A DNA stretch of 64,000 nt from Prevotella sp. (GTDB lineage Bacteria; Bacteroidota; Bacteroidia; Bacteroidales; Bacteroidaceae): assembly GCA_017395215.1 (NCBI GenBank), contig JAFPVW010000023.1, forward strand, positions 53,485 to 117,484. Direction: 5' to 3'. Positions 43,301 through 52,602 of this stretch are shown here, one piece after another (positions within the stretch are counted from its first letter, which is position 1; the number at the start of each line of letters is the position of its first letter). The position numbers and the translations under genes are program-made. The notes below the pieces were generated by a model that worked only from the letters and a program-made list of their open reading frames with translations, was not told where the DNA came from and did no database searches.

Positions 43301-46300
43301 ACCTTATACACATTAACGCCGTAGATGGTCTCTTGGGTCCAGTCGCAGCCCGTCAGCAGCTGTTGCTTCTCGGTCTCCGACGGTATGCGCCATACGCCTC
43401 CGAAATCAACGTAGGCAGGGTCGGCCTCCGCATACTTGCCCGTGAGGATTCCGTTGAGACCGATTTCCTCGGGCGAGGCGGCATCGACGTTGATGTTGGC
43501 CCACTGTATGCCAACGCCCAGGTCGACATCGGCGAAGCCGAACTGCTTGGAGTCGGCATACCAATAATTGTCATTTTCATCCTTGACGTAGGCACGATAG
43601 TAGAAGATGCCGTCGTTACGATCGTTATGCTCTATCTTTCCGACGTAGTTGCCGCTGCCGTCCTTGGTCGGGCTGGCAGGGATTAGATCTACGCCACTGG
43701 TCGTCGCCGTCAACTCAGGAGTTGTGCCGACAACGAATCCCGTAGAGTAGCCCGCAGGCAGGTTAAGCACAGCCGAATAGAAGTTGACGCTGTCCTTCAT
43801 GTAGCGCCAGTCGGTGCTCTCAGTGCGGAAGTAGAAGTCGACACCTTCAACAAACGGACGGGCCACAGGACGGATGGAGTTGCCGCGCCAGCGCAGGTTG
43901 TCGGCAATGGCCGCCTGACCGTTCCTGTCGGAGACATCGAAGTAGAACTCACGGGCCTGCCGGTAGTCGGCGGCACGGTTGCTGCTCCAGTAGTAGGCCA
44001 GGTGGGTCACCTCGTCGTCGTGGTTCTGGTTGTTGCCACCTTCCTCGTTGGTCGAGTAGTCGTAGTTGGCATCACGCTCGTCGACGGTATAGTAGTTCGA
44101 CGGCAGGAAGATGCTGTTGCCGTTCTTGCCCGTCACGCGGTAACCAGGAATGTGGGCCACGGTGTCCTTCGTCCACGAGCACTCCCTGATGAGCTCGTTC
44201 CACTCCTCGTCGCCGGCCATGCGCCAGAGTCCGCGCAGGAATTTGTTGGCAACATCGGTGGTGTCGTTGGCCGAGATGTTGGAACTCAGGTCGCGGTAGT
44301 GCTGTGTCTCGTTGTCGTAGTACTTGTAGCCCGCCTGCGTGAACACATCCTTCGTGGTGGTCTCACCCCAGCCGTAGAAGTCGCCGTGGTCCTTGATGCG
44401 CCATGCACCCATGTTCACGTTGGCCCACTTGGTCTTGCTGGTCAGTCCGAGGTCAACCATCACGATACCGAAGTCCTTGATGTCGCCATAGTAATACTTG
44501 CCGTCTATCTTGGCAAACGCACGGTAGTAGTACATACGGTTGTTGTCGATGGGTGAGATGGAGGCCGAGAAGAGGCCGTTCACCTTGCTGTTGGTGGCCT
44601 TGGTATAGGTGACCACCCCGGCAGCCCCACCGTCGTCACAGGCCTTGAGGTTGTCGGCGGTAGTGCCCACCACGAAACCGTAAGTGGCACAGTGACTATC
44701 GTTGAGTCCCAGGATACAGCCGTAGATGCTGGCACTGGTGACACCGGCCACCCATGAGGTGCGCTCGGTGGTGAGGCTCATCTTGTGGCCGTCGGGCAAC
44801 GTCACGTTGATCTTGGCAATAGGTCTCACGTAGTGGCCGTGGTAGCGGTAGTGGTACTTCATCAGGCGGTTGGTCGTGCCACTCTCCATACCGAAGGCAT
44901 TACGGTCGCGCGGAGCACGTGAGGAGGTCCACAGCGGCGTGTTCTCCCATGGGCCATACATACTCGAGTGATAACCGCTCATCGTCCACTTGTCAATCCT
45001 CTCCTTGGTGATGAATATCCAGTTGCCGTTCTTCTTGCTGACAACCTTGTAGCCATCAACGTTGACATAGGAGCCGCCACTGCTGCTGGGCACATACTTG
45101 TAGGAGGTGGAGTCGCGCCACTCGCAGCTGTCGACGAGCATCTGGAGGTCGTCCTCCGACGACATCGACCACAGGGCGCCGCGACCGCCGAAGTCAGACT
45201 CATCCCAGGTGTAGTTCCACTTCCTGTGAGCCACGTCATACTGCGTTCCCTTGATCTCGTTGCCGAGGTTGTTGTACTCTTCGTCACCTGTGGACTTGTA
45301 GTAGATGTAATTTTCGAAGGTATAAGGATAGCGTGACAACGTGTCGCCCCAGGCAAACTGGTTGGAGTGGTCCTCGGCATAGCGCGAACCGACGTTGATG
45401 CTGGCCCAGTACATGCCGTTGTTGAAGCCCAGGTCGCGGAACTCCAATCCGTAGCGTCCGGTCTTGCCATAGACATATTCACCGTTGTACTTGATGAAGG
45501 CACGGTAGTAGTAGGTGGTGTCGCGCTCGTAGGGCACCGTCAGCTGGAAGGAGCCGTTGACAGCCTGCGGCTTGCCGTTGACCTGTACATAATAGAGCTT
45601 GGCCTGAACATCGGTGAGGGTGTCAGCAGCCACGAGGTCGTGCTTGTAGCCAACGATGACGCCCACACGTGCCTCCTTCGAGAGCTGCTCCATATCCTTC
45701 AGTTCCTCATCGTCGCCGCTGCTCAGGGAGTATTCGTTGTTGAAGCCCGTCACACTGCCATACAGGGTAGCCGTCTGCCGGCCCACCTGCCATTCCACGT
45801 CGCCCGTGACGATGTTGGGCTGGCGCACGAACTTGATGGAGCGTCCGTAGTAGTAGTTGTCGGCTATCTTCACGTAGGCACGTACCCAGTAGGCAGAGTC
45901 GACCTTGAAGAGGTTGATGTTCTGGCGGTCGTACCAGAAGAGGGAATCTTTCTGGATGTCATCGTGCGGGAAGTCGTACTTGAAGTACTGGCCGCCCGTG
46001 CCGCCCTGGTGGGTTGTCAGCGTGTCGGAGCCTACCACGAAGCCGGCATACTGGATGTCGGGCACGTTGTACGCCGTCTGTCCCCAGCGCTGCTGAACGG
46101 CACCGATGAACGAGCCGAAGAACGACACGTAGTCGACGTTCGGATGGACGATGGCATCGTCGGTGCGGATGAAGATCTCGTTATCACTGTTGGGCAGAGT
46201 GTCGGTGCTCTCCCAGATGGCGCGCTCAAAGTCCACGCCGCGACAGCCGTGGCCGTGGTTAGTGACACTGCTGAAGCCCGGCTTGGTACTGCCGTTGCTG

Positions 46301-49300
46301 ATGCGCATGAAGTCGTAGTTGAGCGACAAATCAGTATAGTTGTCCTGGTGCTGATAGTACTGGATGTTGCGGCGGATGAAAATCTTCTTGCCGTTGGGAC
46401 CTGTACCCGTCATACCGGCACAGCCGTAGAGCGTATCGAGCTCCCACGTACAGTAGTCTATCAGTTCCTGAGCCTCACTATGGTATGGCTGGCGATAAAC
46501 ATTATGCCACTTCTTGTGCGAAGTGTCGTTGAGACCACCAGCGCCATTGCCATCATTGCCGTAAGGCATATTGGTCTGGCCGTTCACACCGTGACTGTCT
46601 CTCGTAGGCGATGTGCTATAGCCGTTGAGCGGGCTGTTGCCACCGGTATTGATGCTGGCCCAGCGCTTGCCCGAAGGCAGTCCGAGGTCGAGCAGCTCAA
46701 AGCCGAAGGTGTTGACGTCGCCATAGTGGAACTTATCATTATAGTACGCGTATGCGCGGAAATAATAGGTGGTGTCCTTCGGCAGTGTGAAGTCATGCTC
46801 TACAGGACCACCCTTGCTGCCGTCGTAGTCGTTGAGGGACACCTCGTTATCAGTCGTGCTGTAGTCGAACAATACGTTGTTGCCTTCAGAGCGGGCAGGG
46901 TCATCGCTCGTTGTCAGGTCGCGATTGTAGCCGATAATGAGTCCTGCCCTGAAGCCAGCCGAACTGGCCTCGTTGGCCAGGATGCCCTGGATGGTGCCGG
47001 TGATGTGGGCGTTAGTGCCATACATCTTCCACACGGTCTCCTTGCCCGTCACCTGGTCGGCCAGGTGGAACGAGCGGGCGTCGCCATAGTAGTATTTGTC
47101 ACCAATCTTCAGGTAGAAGCGGTAGTAGTATGTGCCGTCGCTCGTCAGGTTGTCGTTCTTGTCGAGCACGAGGAAGTACTGCGAGTTGTTCTTATGCGTC
47201 TGCACATGCTTGATGGGGGCATTCTCCCACGTCACATCGGCAGACTCGCCCACCACGAAGCCTAACTCATACTTGTCGGCAGCCAGCGGGTAGTTGATGC
47301 GGTAGCTGCCCTGCAGGGCCACGGCCGTGCGGTAGTTCAGATAGTAGCAGGTGTCGGTGGCGAGGTAGGCCAGCGTGTCGTCGCGTAGCTTGTCGGCACC
47401 CTTAGAAAGTCGCAGGTTGTAGCGGGCTACCGGACGCACGGTATGTCCCTGGTAGAATTCGTACCATGTCAGCGTCCAGTCGTCATAACTCGATGGGGTG
47501 TCGAAGAACGACTGCTGGTTGCCGTTGAGCGATACGGTCTTGACGGAGTCTGTCGACTTAAAACCGTCAGAGACGTGGAAGAATCCTGCCGAATGGAACT
47601 GCGTAGTGTCGGTAGTCCATGTCAGAGTGTGGTCCTTGATGTTGTAGCTACCGCCCTTTTTACCCTTCAGCGGCAGGAAGATGCTGTTGCCGTTGGTGCC
47701 GGTGACGCGCCAGCCAGGAACGCCGAAGAGCGTCTCGAACTTCCACGTACACTGGTCTTTCAGCGACTGCCACTCGTCTTGTTCGGGAACGACGAAGAGG
47801 TTGCCGTACTTGGTGTTCTCGATGTATTTGCCAGTATCCGTAAACTTGGGATTGTCATTACCCCAGTTCACGTAGGCGGCATCGTTCTTCGTACCGGCGA
47901 AAGCCTTCCAGTAGAGCTCGCCTTCACAGTTGTACTTGTTGTGCTCAGCACCACGGAAGCGCACGGTATAGTCCTTACCGTGTACGCTGGGAACGGTCAG
48001 GTTGACCCACTTGGTCACTGAGGTCGTTGAATGGTCTATAGTTATATCGGCATCACCATTTCTATAGGTTTCTCTGACATATTTCAGCGTGTCGTCGATA
48101 TACGTCTTCTCATGGTATGCAAACTTGGTCTCGGCCTCGCCGTAGGCATAGTAGTCGGGGTTGTCCTCGGCGTAGGCACTACCCACGTCGATGTTGGCCC
48201 ACAACAGCGTCTGGCCCTTGCTGTCCTTGACGCCCAGGTCAACATAGTCGAGACCGAACTGGCGTGCCTCGCTGTAGCGATAGACACCGTCGGCATAGAC
48301 AAAGGCACGCACCCAATAGACGGTGTCGATAGGCACAGCCATCACAGCCTCGTAGCGCGGGCTCTTGATGCCGTTGATGATTCTGGTATTATCCAGTTTC
48401 TTGCCGGTCATGTCGTGCTCCCACTTCGTCTCGTAGTTGGTGATGCTGATGTTGGCACTGTCGCCAACGACATAACCCACCACGGCATGTTCACGGTCGT
48501 TCACGAACTCGACACCCTCGACAAAGCTGTAGAGCGTGGCCTTGTTCTCGTGAACCTCCCAGCCAATGCTGTCGATGTCGACGGTCAGCGGGGCTATCTT
48601 CTTGGGCTTGCCGTAGAAGGTCTGGTCGTCGAGCGTGATATAGGCGCGATACCAGTATTCCTTGTCGGCACGCATCGTGTCGCGCACGGCCTTTGGCAGC
48701 GGTACGGTGTAGAGTCCGTTGTAGATGTTAGCCTTCTTCACCGTGTCGGGCATCACGCCGCAGGGCGTATTCTCAAGTGTACCGCCCTTGAAGTCGTGGA
48801 GCACAAAGCCGCGCGTGATGGTGGTGTATTTCTCCTTCATGGCTTTCGTGACACCTAACTCACGGCCGTAGAAGCGTATGTCGGTGCTGTCGAGGGTGAC
48901 GTAGTAGCGTCCCACGGTGTCGGTGCTGATAAACAGCAGTTCCTTGTCGCGTGTCTGGCAGTTGGTCTGCAGCACGGGGCGCACCCACAGCTTGTTTTCG
49001 TAGTTCGACTGCGAGATGCCGCCGAGGTAGTTGACATAGTAGGCATTGTCGCCCGACGTGGGTCGCTGCGACGTCCAGTAGTTAGCATAATCATAGTTGT
49101 AGCCTGGAGTGTAAGGCATATACTCCTTGACATCGTTAATACCCGTCACGCGCTTCACGTCCAAAGAGAAGCGCTTCTTGTTGTTGGGAGACACAAACGT
49201 AAGGGTATCGATAAAGGCCTGAGCCTGTTCCACGGTAGGCAGCGTGAAGCACCAGCCCTCGCGCCCGAACCACTTGTTAAACACTACGTCGTACTCCGTT

Positions 49301-52032
49301 CCGGCGATGTCGGTGATGATGGACGGCACGGCCTTGGTATTCCACTTGTAGGTGGAGTCGCGCTGCTCAGGGTACTGCGACCCAACGTTCAGGTTGGCCA
49401 TCTTGGTACCCATCTGGAAGTCCACGGTGTCGAGCGGATGCAGGATCTTAACCTCCGGGGCATAGAGGCAGGTGGTGTCGCGCACGCCGTTCTCCTCGTT
49501 TTCCGTCATAAACACGGCACGGACGAAGTAGTAGCGGTCGTTCTTCAGCTTGTTCTTGGGGATGGTATAGGAGAACGTCATGTCGGTCTTCACATCGCCA
49601 ACAGCCGTCTTGCCCTCGTTGTCGGCAAGCCACAGTTCACGGTTATGCAACGTAGGCATGGAATACTCATTCTCATTTTTCAGCGAATCGGTGACGACGA
49701 AGCCCACCTTTCCGACGACCTCGGCACTGACACCCACGATGTAACCGTTGAGCGTAGCCGTAGAGTCACCCACCTGCCAGCGGATATTGCCGGTGTGGGG
49801 GAAGAATCCGCTCAGCTGTGTGGCCTTCGAGGCATAGTAGATGTCGTACTTCTCCGTTACCTTATTATATACCTTAAAATACTCGCGCACGAAATATTTC
49901 TTCTCCTTGTCTAAGAAACCTAAGAACGAACCCTTCAGCTCGACACGGATATCGCGTTCGCCGGCGGCGTAGGCACCCACGCTCTTCGGACCGTCGACGA
50001 GCATCAGGTGGTTGCCGTTGACAGGACGCCAGTCGGTCTTCTCGAACAGGGAGTCAGCCTCATTCCAGACCTTGTTCAACTCAGGAGCACTCTCGTCGAA
50101 GTAAAGCGTCGCCGAGTCCGTACCGAACACGAAGCCAGTCTCATCGAGCTGAACATTGGTGTTCTCCGACGGCCACGGTCGTGCCGAGCGCACCATGCCG
50201 ACAATTGCAAAGCGGTCGGTGCCGCTGACCTCCTGTTCGTACTTGTGGCGCAGCAGCATCAGCGAGCCGTCGTAGTCGGTATTGCTCTTTAAGTAGTTGC
50301 TGTACTCCAGGATGCCTCGGGCGAAGCCGGGCTGGTACATCTCCATCTTGTCCTGATACAACGGCACCGACTTGTCCTTGTCGAGGCCGATATTGGGAAT
50401 TTTATAATAGCCGAATGCACCGCCGCTATTAGGGATGACATAATAGAGGTCGTCTGTGGTGTATTCCCGATTGACAGCCCAGTAATGGCTACAGTTGTCG
50501 TTGGCGGGCAGGAAGATACGCTTTCCACTTGGTCCCGTCACGAGCACGCCTTCCACGCCATTGTACTCACGCCACTCGAACGAACATTTCTTCAAAAGGC
50601 TGTCAGCCTCCAAGGTCTGCTGCAGTCGCCAGCAGCCGCCCCATCGTTGGTAGGCAGCGTCGTGTTCGGGGGTGAACTCCTGGTCGACGAGTCCCCACCG
50701 CATATTCTGGTTCTGATAGCCTGGGTCGTAGTCATTCTTCGTATTCGACTCGCCATAGCCGAAGGCACCGCCGTAGAACGACACAGGGCCGCGCTCGAAG
50801 TAGGACTCCACGTTACGGAAGGCATACTTGATGTCGCCAAGGCCGAGGTCGACGATGGAGAACAGCGTGTCGGGTACTTCGGCGTTGACGGTGTAGAAGG
50901 TGTTGGGCTTGAATTGCTTGATGTGATAGGATCTGACAAAGGTCGTATCGATTAAGCTCAGCGTATCTTCGACATTGAAAATGAGTTTGAAATTTATACG
51001 CTTATTCGGGTCGTCATCCTTCTGCGGAGCCACCACCATATAGGCAGCCGTAGAGTCCTGGCAGTTCTCATAAATACGGGGTGTGTGCTTCCAGCCATTG
51101 TCATAAAAGAAAGGAGTTTTCAGAGTGATGGTGTCATTCTTATCCTCCTCCACCGTTTCAAGCTTAATACCTCTATCATTGTCAAACTCGAAAGTGCCGG
51201 AAATGGGGTGATCCTTGTCTGTCACCATCGTAACGCTCTTCAGCTTCACGCTCGGCACACGTGGGTTGTGGGTCAGAAAGGCGAAGTAGGCAGGATGGTG
51301 CTGCAGGTCGAAAACATAGATGTTTTTATCAGTAATGCCTGCTTCGGCCAATCGTGGATCCTTGGCATAAGTGGCCAAGGCACTGGCACAATCACCGGAA
51401 CTCCCTATATGCTCGGAGTCATCCACTTTGGTCTGGACTTGAGTGCGGGCAATCTTGACATGGTTGTAGTCGCGGGCATTACGGCCTGGATAATAGACGT
51501 AAAGCGGTTCTTCCTTCTTCTCTACCTCAATGGTGTGGAACAGGGCACGTGAGCTGTCGGGAAGGATGTCATTCTGCTTTTCTATGTAGGTCTTATAATA
51601 TTGGGCCTGATTAGCCATGTGGATATAGACAGAGTCAGAAAGCTGCCACTTGAACTTGATTGGTTCCTTTGCCGGAAATTTACCGTTGAATAAAATTCGT
51701 TTTCGACCATCGCTGCCAGTGGTGAGTAGGTTGATGTCGCCAGTCAACGTGATGCGGTCCCAAGGGCGCAAATCGGGGAGACGCACTTCCTGAATATCGG
51801 TGACAGGATAACGCCACTCGCCTTCGGCAGTAATAATCACCAAGGTGACATAGTCATCGTGCTCGACACCATCCGCGTCAATCTTGGAGTGACTGATGTC
51901 GTAGGTGCCGTGGACAGCAATGGAGTCAGTGACGCTGTTCTGGTGGCAGACCACAATGTAGCCATGCCCAACTGCTGCCGGCAGCTGAAGAACAGTCACA
52001 AGAAACAACAGAAAGAGAAGCGCTTTCTTCAT
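40369..52032 (-). CDS. Giant secreted FSMPD-repeat protein 5 (3887 aa)
   Basis: The largest gene, 11.7 kb. The signal peptide MKKALLFLLFLVTVLQLPAA precedes a head (to about 385) with SHSKIDADGVEHDDYV, YVYYPGRNARDYN and YMVVAPQKDDD. Ten FSMPD modules follow, starting near residues 392, 869, 1265, 1781, 2200, 2525, 2835, 3050, 3325 and 3712; they are more diverged from each other than in proteins 1 and 2. FN3-like modules lie between them. Module 7 (VDLGVGIQWANINVDAASPE) lacks the YAWGE and IFLPAAGY parts and is degenerate. The C-terminus is short, acidic and Gly-rich (DVNGEDGNAGVGTIGGGIEG). The frame stays open for 3887 codons, which argues for selection. It is preceded by a 73-aa gene at an 18-bp gap. 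Confidence 0.87.
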   Translation of the reverse strand: MKKALLFLLFLVTVLQLPAAVGHGYIVVCHQNSVTDSIAVHGTYDISHSKIDADGVEHDDYVTLVIITAEGEWRYPVTDIQEVRLPDLRPWDRITLTGDINLLTTGSDGRKRILFNGKFPAKEPIKFKWQLSDSVYIHMANQAQYYKTYIEKQNDILPDSSRALFHTIEVEKKEEPLYVYYPGRNARDYNHVKIARTQVQTKVDDSEHIGSSGDCASALATYAKDPRLAEAGITDKNIYVFDLQHHPAYFAFLTHNPRVPSVKLKSVTMVTDKDHPISGTFEFDNDRGIKLETVEEDKNDTITLKTPFFYDNGWKHTPRIYENCQDSTAAYMVVAPQKDDDPNKRINFKLIFNVEDTLSLIDTTFVRSYHIKQFKPNTFYTVNAEVPDTLFSIVDLGLGDIKYAFRNVESYFERGPVSFYGGAFGYGESNTKNDYDPGYQNQNMRWGLVDQEFTPEHDAAYQRWGGCWRLQQTLEADSLLKKCSFEWREYNGVEGVLVTGPSGKRIFLPANDNCSHYWAVNREYTTDDLYYVIPNSGGAFGYYKIPNIGLDKDKSVPLYQDKMEMYQPGFARGILEYSNYLKSNTDYDGSLMLLRHKYEQEVSGTDRFAIVGMVRSARPWPSENTNVQLDETGFVFGTDSATLYFDESAPELNKVWNEADSLFEKTDWRPVNGNHLMLVDGPKSVGAYAAGERDIRVELKGSFLGFLDKEKKYFVREYFKVYNKVTEKYDIYYASKATQLSGFFPHTGNIRWQVGDSTATLNGYIVGVSAEVVGKVGFVVTDSLKNENEYSMPTLHNRELWLADNEGKTAVGDVKTDMTFSYTIPKNKLKNDRYYFVRAVFMTENEENGVRDTTCLYAPEVKILHPLDTVDFQMGTKMANLNVGSQYPEQRDSTYKWNTKAVPSIITDIAGTEYDVVFNKWFGREGWCFTLPTVEQAQAFIDTLTFVSPNNKKRFSLDVKRVTGINDVKEYMPYTPGYNYDYANYWTSQRPTSGDNAYYVNYLGGISQSNYENKLWVRPVLQTNCQTRDKELLFISTDTVGRYYVTLDSTDIRFYGRELGVTKAMKEKYTTITRGFVLHDFKGGTLENTPCGVMPDTVKKANIYNGLYTVPLPKAVRDTMRADKEYWYRAYITLDDQTFYGKPKKIAPLTVDIDSIGWEVHENKATLYSFVEGVEFVNDREHAVVGYVVGDSANISITNYETKWEHDMTGKKLDNTRIINGIKSPRYEAVMAVPIDTVYWVRAFVYADGVYRYSEARQFGLDYVDLGVKDSKGQTLLWANIDVGSAYAEDNPDYYAYGEAETKFAYHEKTYIDDTLKYVRETYRNGDADITIDHSTTSVTKWVNLTVPSVHGKDYTVRFRGAEHNKYNCEGELYWKAFAGTKNDAAYVNWGNDNPKFTDTGKYIENTKYGNLFVVPEQDEWQSLKDQCTWKFETLFGVPGWRVTGTNGNSIFLPLKGKKGGSYNIKDHTLTWTTDTTQFHSAGFFHVSDGFKSTDSVKTVSLNGNQQSFFDTPSSYDDWTLTWYEFYQGHTVRPVARYNLRLSKGADKLRDDTLAYLATDTCYYLNYRTAVALQGSYRINYPLAADKYELGFVVGESADVTWENAPIKHVQTHKNNSQYFLVLDKNDNLTSDGTYYYRFYLKIGDKYYYGDARSFHLADQVTGKETVWKMYGTNAHITGTIQGILANEASSAGFRAGLIIGYNRDLTTSDDPARSEGNNVLFDYSTTDNEVSLNDYDGSKGGPVEHDFTLPKDTTYYFRAYAYYNDKFHYGDVNTFGFELLDLGLPSGKRWASINTGGNSPLNGYSTSPTRDSHGVNGQTNMPYGNDGNGAGGLNDTSHKKWHNVYRQPYHSEAQELIDYCTWELDTLYGCAGMTGTGPNGKKIFIRRNIQYYQHQDNYTDLSLNYDFMRISNGSTKPGFSSVTNHGHGCRGVDFERAIWESTDTLPNSDNEIFIRTDDAIVHPNVDYVSFFGSFIGAVQQRWGQTAYNVPDIQYAGFVVGSDTLTTHQGGTGGQYFKYDFPHDDIQKDSLFWYDRQNINLFKVDSAYWVRAYVKIADNYYYGRSIKFVRQPNIVTGDVEWQVGRQTATLYGSVTGFNNEYSLSSGDDEELKDMEQLSKEARVGVIVGYKHDLVAADTLTDVQAKLYYVQVNGKPQAVNGSFQLTVPYERDTTYYYRAFIKYNGEYVYGKTGRYGLEFRDLGFNNGMYWASINVGSRYAEDHSNQFAWGDTLSRYPYTFENYIYYKSTGDEEYNNLGNEIKGTQYDVAHRKWNYTWDESDFGGRGALWSMSSEDDLQMLVDSCEWRDSTSYKYVPSSSGGSYVNVDGYKVVSKKNGNWIFITKERIDKWTMSGYHSSMYGPWENTPLWTSSRAPRDRNAFGMESGTTNRLMKYHYRYHGHYVRPIAKINVTLPDGHKMSLTTERTSWVAGVTSASIYGCILGLNDSHCATYGFVVGTTADNLKACDDGGAAGVVTYTKATNSKVNGLFSASISPIDNNRMYYYRAFAKIDGKYYYGDIKDFGIVMVDLGLTSKTKWANVNMGAWRIKDHGDFYGWGETTTKDVFTQAGYKYYDNETQHYRDLSSNISANDTTDVANKFLRGLWRMAGDEEWNELIRECSWTKDTVAHIPGYRVTGKNGNSIFLPSNYYTVDERDANYDYSTNEEGGNNQNHDDEVTHLAYYWSSNRAADYRQAREFYFDVSDRNGQAAIADNLRWRGNSIRPVARPFVEGVDFYFRTESTDWRYMKDSVNFYSAVLNLPAGYSTGFVVGTTPELTATTSGVDLIPASPTKDGSGNYVGKIEHNDRNDGIFYYRAYVKDENDNYWYADSKQFGFADVDLGVGIQWANINVDAASPEEIGLNGILTGKYAEADPAYVDFGGVWRIPSETEKQQLLTGCDWTQETIYGVNVYKVTNKEDASKFIYLTSNDPTEWGYRAVMQSNVIFGDQSQVFLRTDSTNWRAGYSNSDLYATLVGAASVLNDIQERGFVIGTAEDVTMDSKTTSVNSTVFTSSAFQAALESLSVGTYYYRAYVKYGDKYYYAPDAKQVGIDFVDLGLPSGVKWGNVNIGSTVASDLGDLYAWGETGLKDSYTYETYAHHTGTGYTDIGTDISSNSSYDVAALRIDGTRMPSETEVRELIANCTWKNDTVNAVAGFRATGKNGNSIFLPADYYWSSTLGSVISNAQGLAITPQATASAQPYVKSAERFLGYMVRPVSALVSTTEPTDITTSSAQLNGIVNISDYVNAEVGFEWSRSSSMSGATKVTVTVSANGAYNAPVSDLAEGNMYYYRAYVIKGVGGTTQTTYRGAIKSFSTKSTEGTTPNKVDLGLSVKWADRNVDANLPELAGNYYAWGDLQTQLNYTAVTYRHATGNNDNATYHYIGSNIGATQWDIANRTLNGCWRMPTLDEMQELLNRCSWTWGTKEGIPGYWVENTVSHENIFLPAAGYRDNTDLNGYQSLGHYWSSIPETNGKTRYASSLQFDATSKSVPMFTRYDGLTIRPVYDTNGKLGDQDIFIRTDSISYAADRTSNTLYGMMLGLNSPDDGLTQGFVIGTATDVDLESTVIQNVCHTATANGVYSVRLTNEQLKTLTVGDKYYVRAYVSNGTETKYGNAISMVDYSFFTDSVNWGLGNAGKLYGHTKGVKKDGLEVGFIYSTRSDMSDSKSIVAAFDATDSVFTAQIDTIKVATYYYQTYTRYDGEVHKGAIKQFGAKVVDLGLPSGVKWVDMNLGADDEEAPGDTYRWGETAPNETGEYAVPSGFHYVGGTQYDAAHTRLGTKYRIASIANIQELLSECTWAFDVNGYRVTSKKNGNSIFIPVGEYWSSQKGNDGDENNATALSADGSNTKTILLELRNSGLLLRPTLNPAADVNGEDGNAGVGTIGGGIEGNE

Positions 52033-52050
52033 ATCCTTAGTCCTTTCAAA

Positions 52051-52272
52051 TTAATCGAGTTCGTTTATTTCCTCCCTGGACATATCCTCAAGCAAGTCCT
52101 CGTCGAAATCATCCCAAAAGCCGTAGCGAGAAGAGCCAAACACCTCACCAGGTTCAATATCATTATTTCCTCCACCAGAAGGAGCCTTATTGGATTCTTC
52201 CAACAAAGCATAGGGACTCATCAATTTGACGAGCCGAGTATTAGGTTTGCAGTAGTCTTTTTTCATTTTCAT
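52051..52272 (-). CDS. Small 73-aa acidic protein, first gene of the giant operon
   Basis: Starts MKMKKDYCKPNTRLVKLM (ATG 52272; ATG 52266 is also possible) and ends with a strongly acidic tail (WDDFDEDLLEDMSREEINEL). No signal peptide. The Y-x-K-P start followed by a short hydrophobic stretch and a Gly/Asn linker parallels the 64-aa gene at 1975-2169. It sits 18 bp before the 3887-aa gene. A regulatory, chaperone or secreted-peptide role are all possible; nothing in the sequence decides. Confidence 0.6.
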   Translation of the reverse strand: MKMKKDYCKPNTRLVKLMSPYALLEESNKAPSGGGNNDIEPGEVFGSSRYGFWDDFDEDLLEDMSREEINELD

Positions 52273-52387
52273 AAAGATTTGGCGAAAGCTTTCGCATTAA
52301 TGGTTTTCTATTTTAGGGTTGCGCTTACTTATTCCCTGAATAAGGGTTTGCAAACATTGTAACCAATACACCGGATGCTAAACAGTG

Positions 52388-52395
52388 CAAAATTA
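52388..52395 (-). promoter_or_regulatory. Possible -7 element of the giant operon
   Basis: TAATTTTG on the minus strand fits TAnnTTTG about 116 bp before the 73-aa gene, but no TTTG stands 19-21 bp upstream (TTTA at 22 bp is the nearest). A 14-nt T-run (52444-52457) and a GTTTGCAAAC palindrome (52346-52355) lie nearby. This is the best candidate I found for a ~37-kb transcript. Confidence 0.35.
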
Positions 52396-52602
52396 CTAAT
52401 TTTTAGTACAAGACTTATAAAGAGCAAACAAAGATTAACCTCCTTTTTTTTTTTTTTACGTAAGTTAACTAAGCAATCATACTGCGGCAACAGCCTGGTC
52501 ATAGACGAGGGTGCTGCTTCAGGAAAAATCAGTGGAGTAACGAAATGAGGTTGTCAGCTGACGAAGGCACTCCGACATCAGGGAATAGAAAGAAGACAAA
52601 CA

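Noticed and set aside
15174-52032. Diversity-generating retroelement acting on C-type-lectin-like modules
   Set aside because: No reverse transcriptase or template repeat is in the window, and differences between modules are not confined to adenine positions as far as can be judged by eye.
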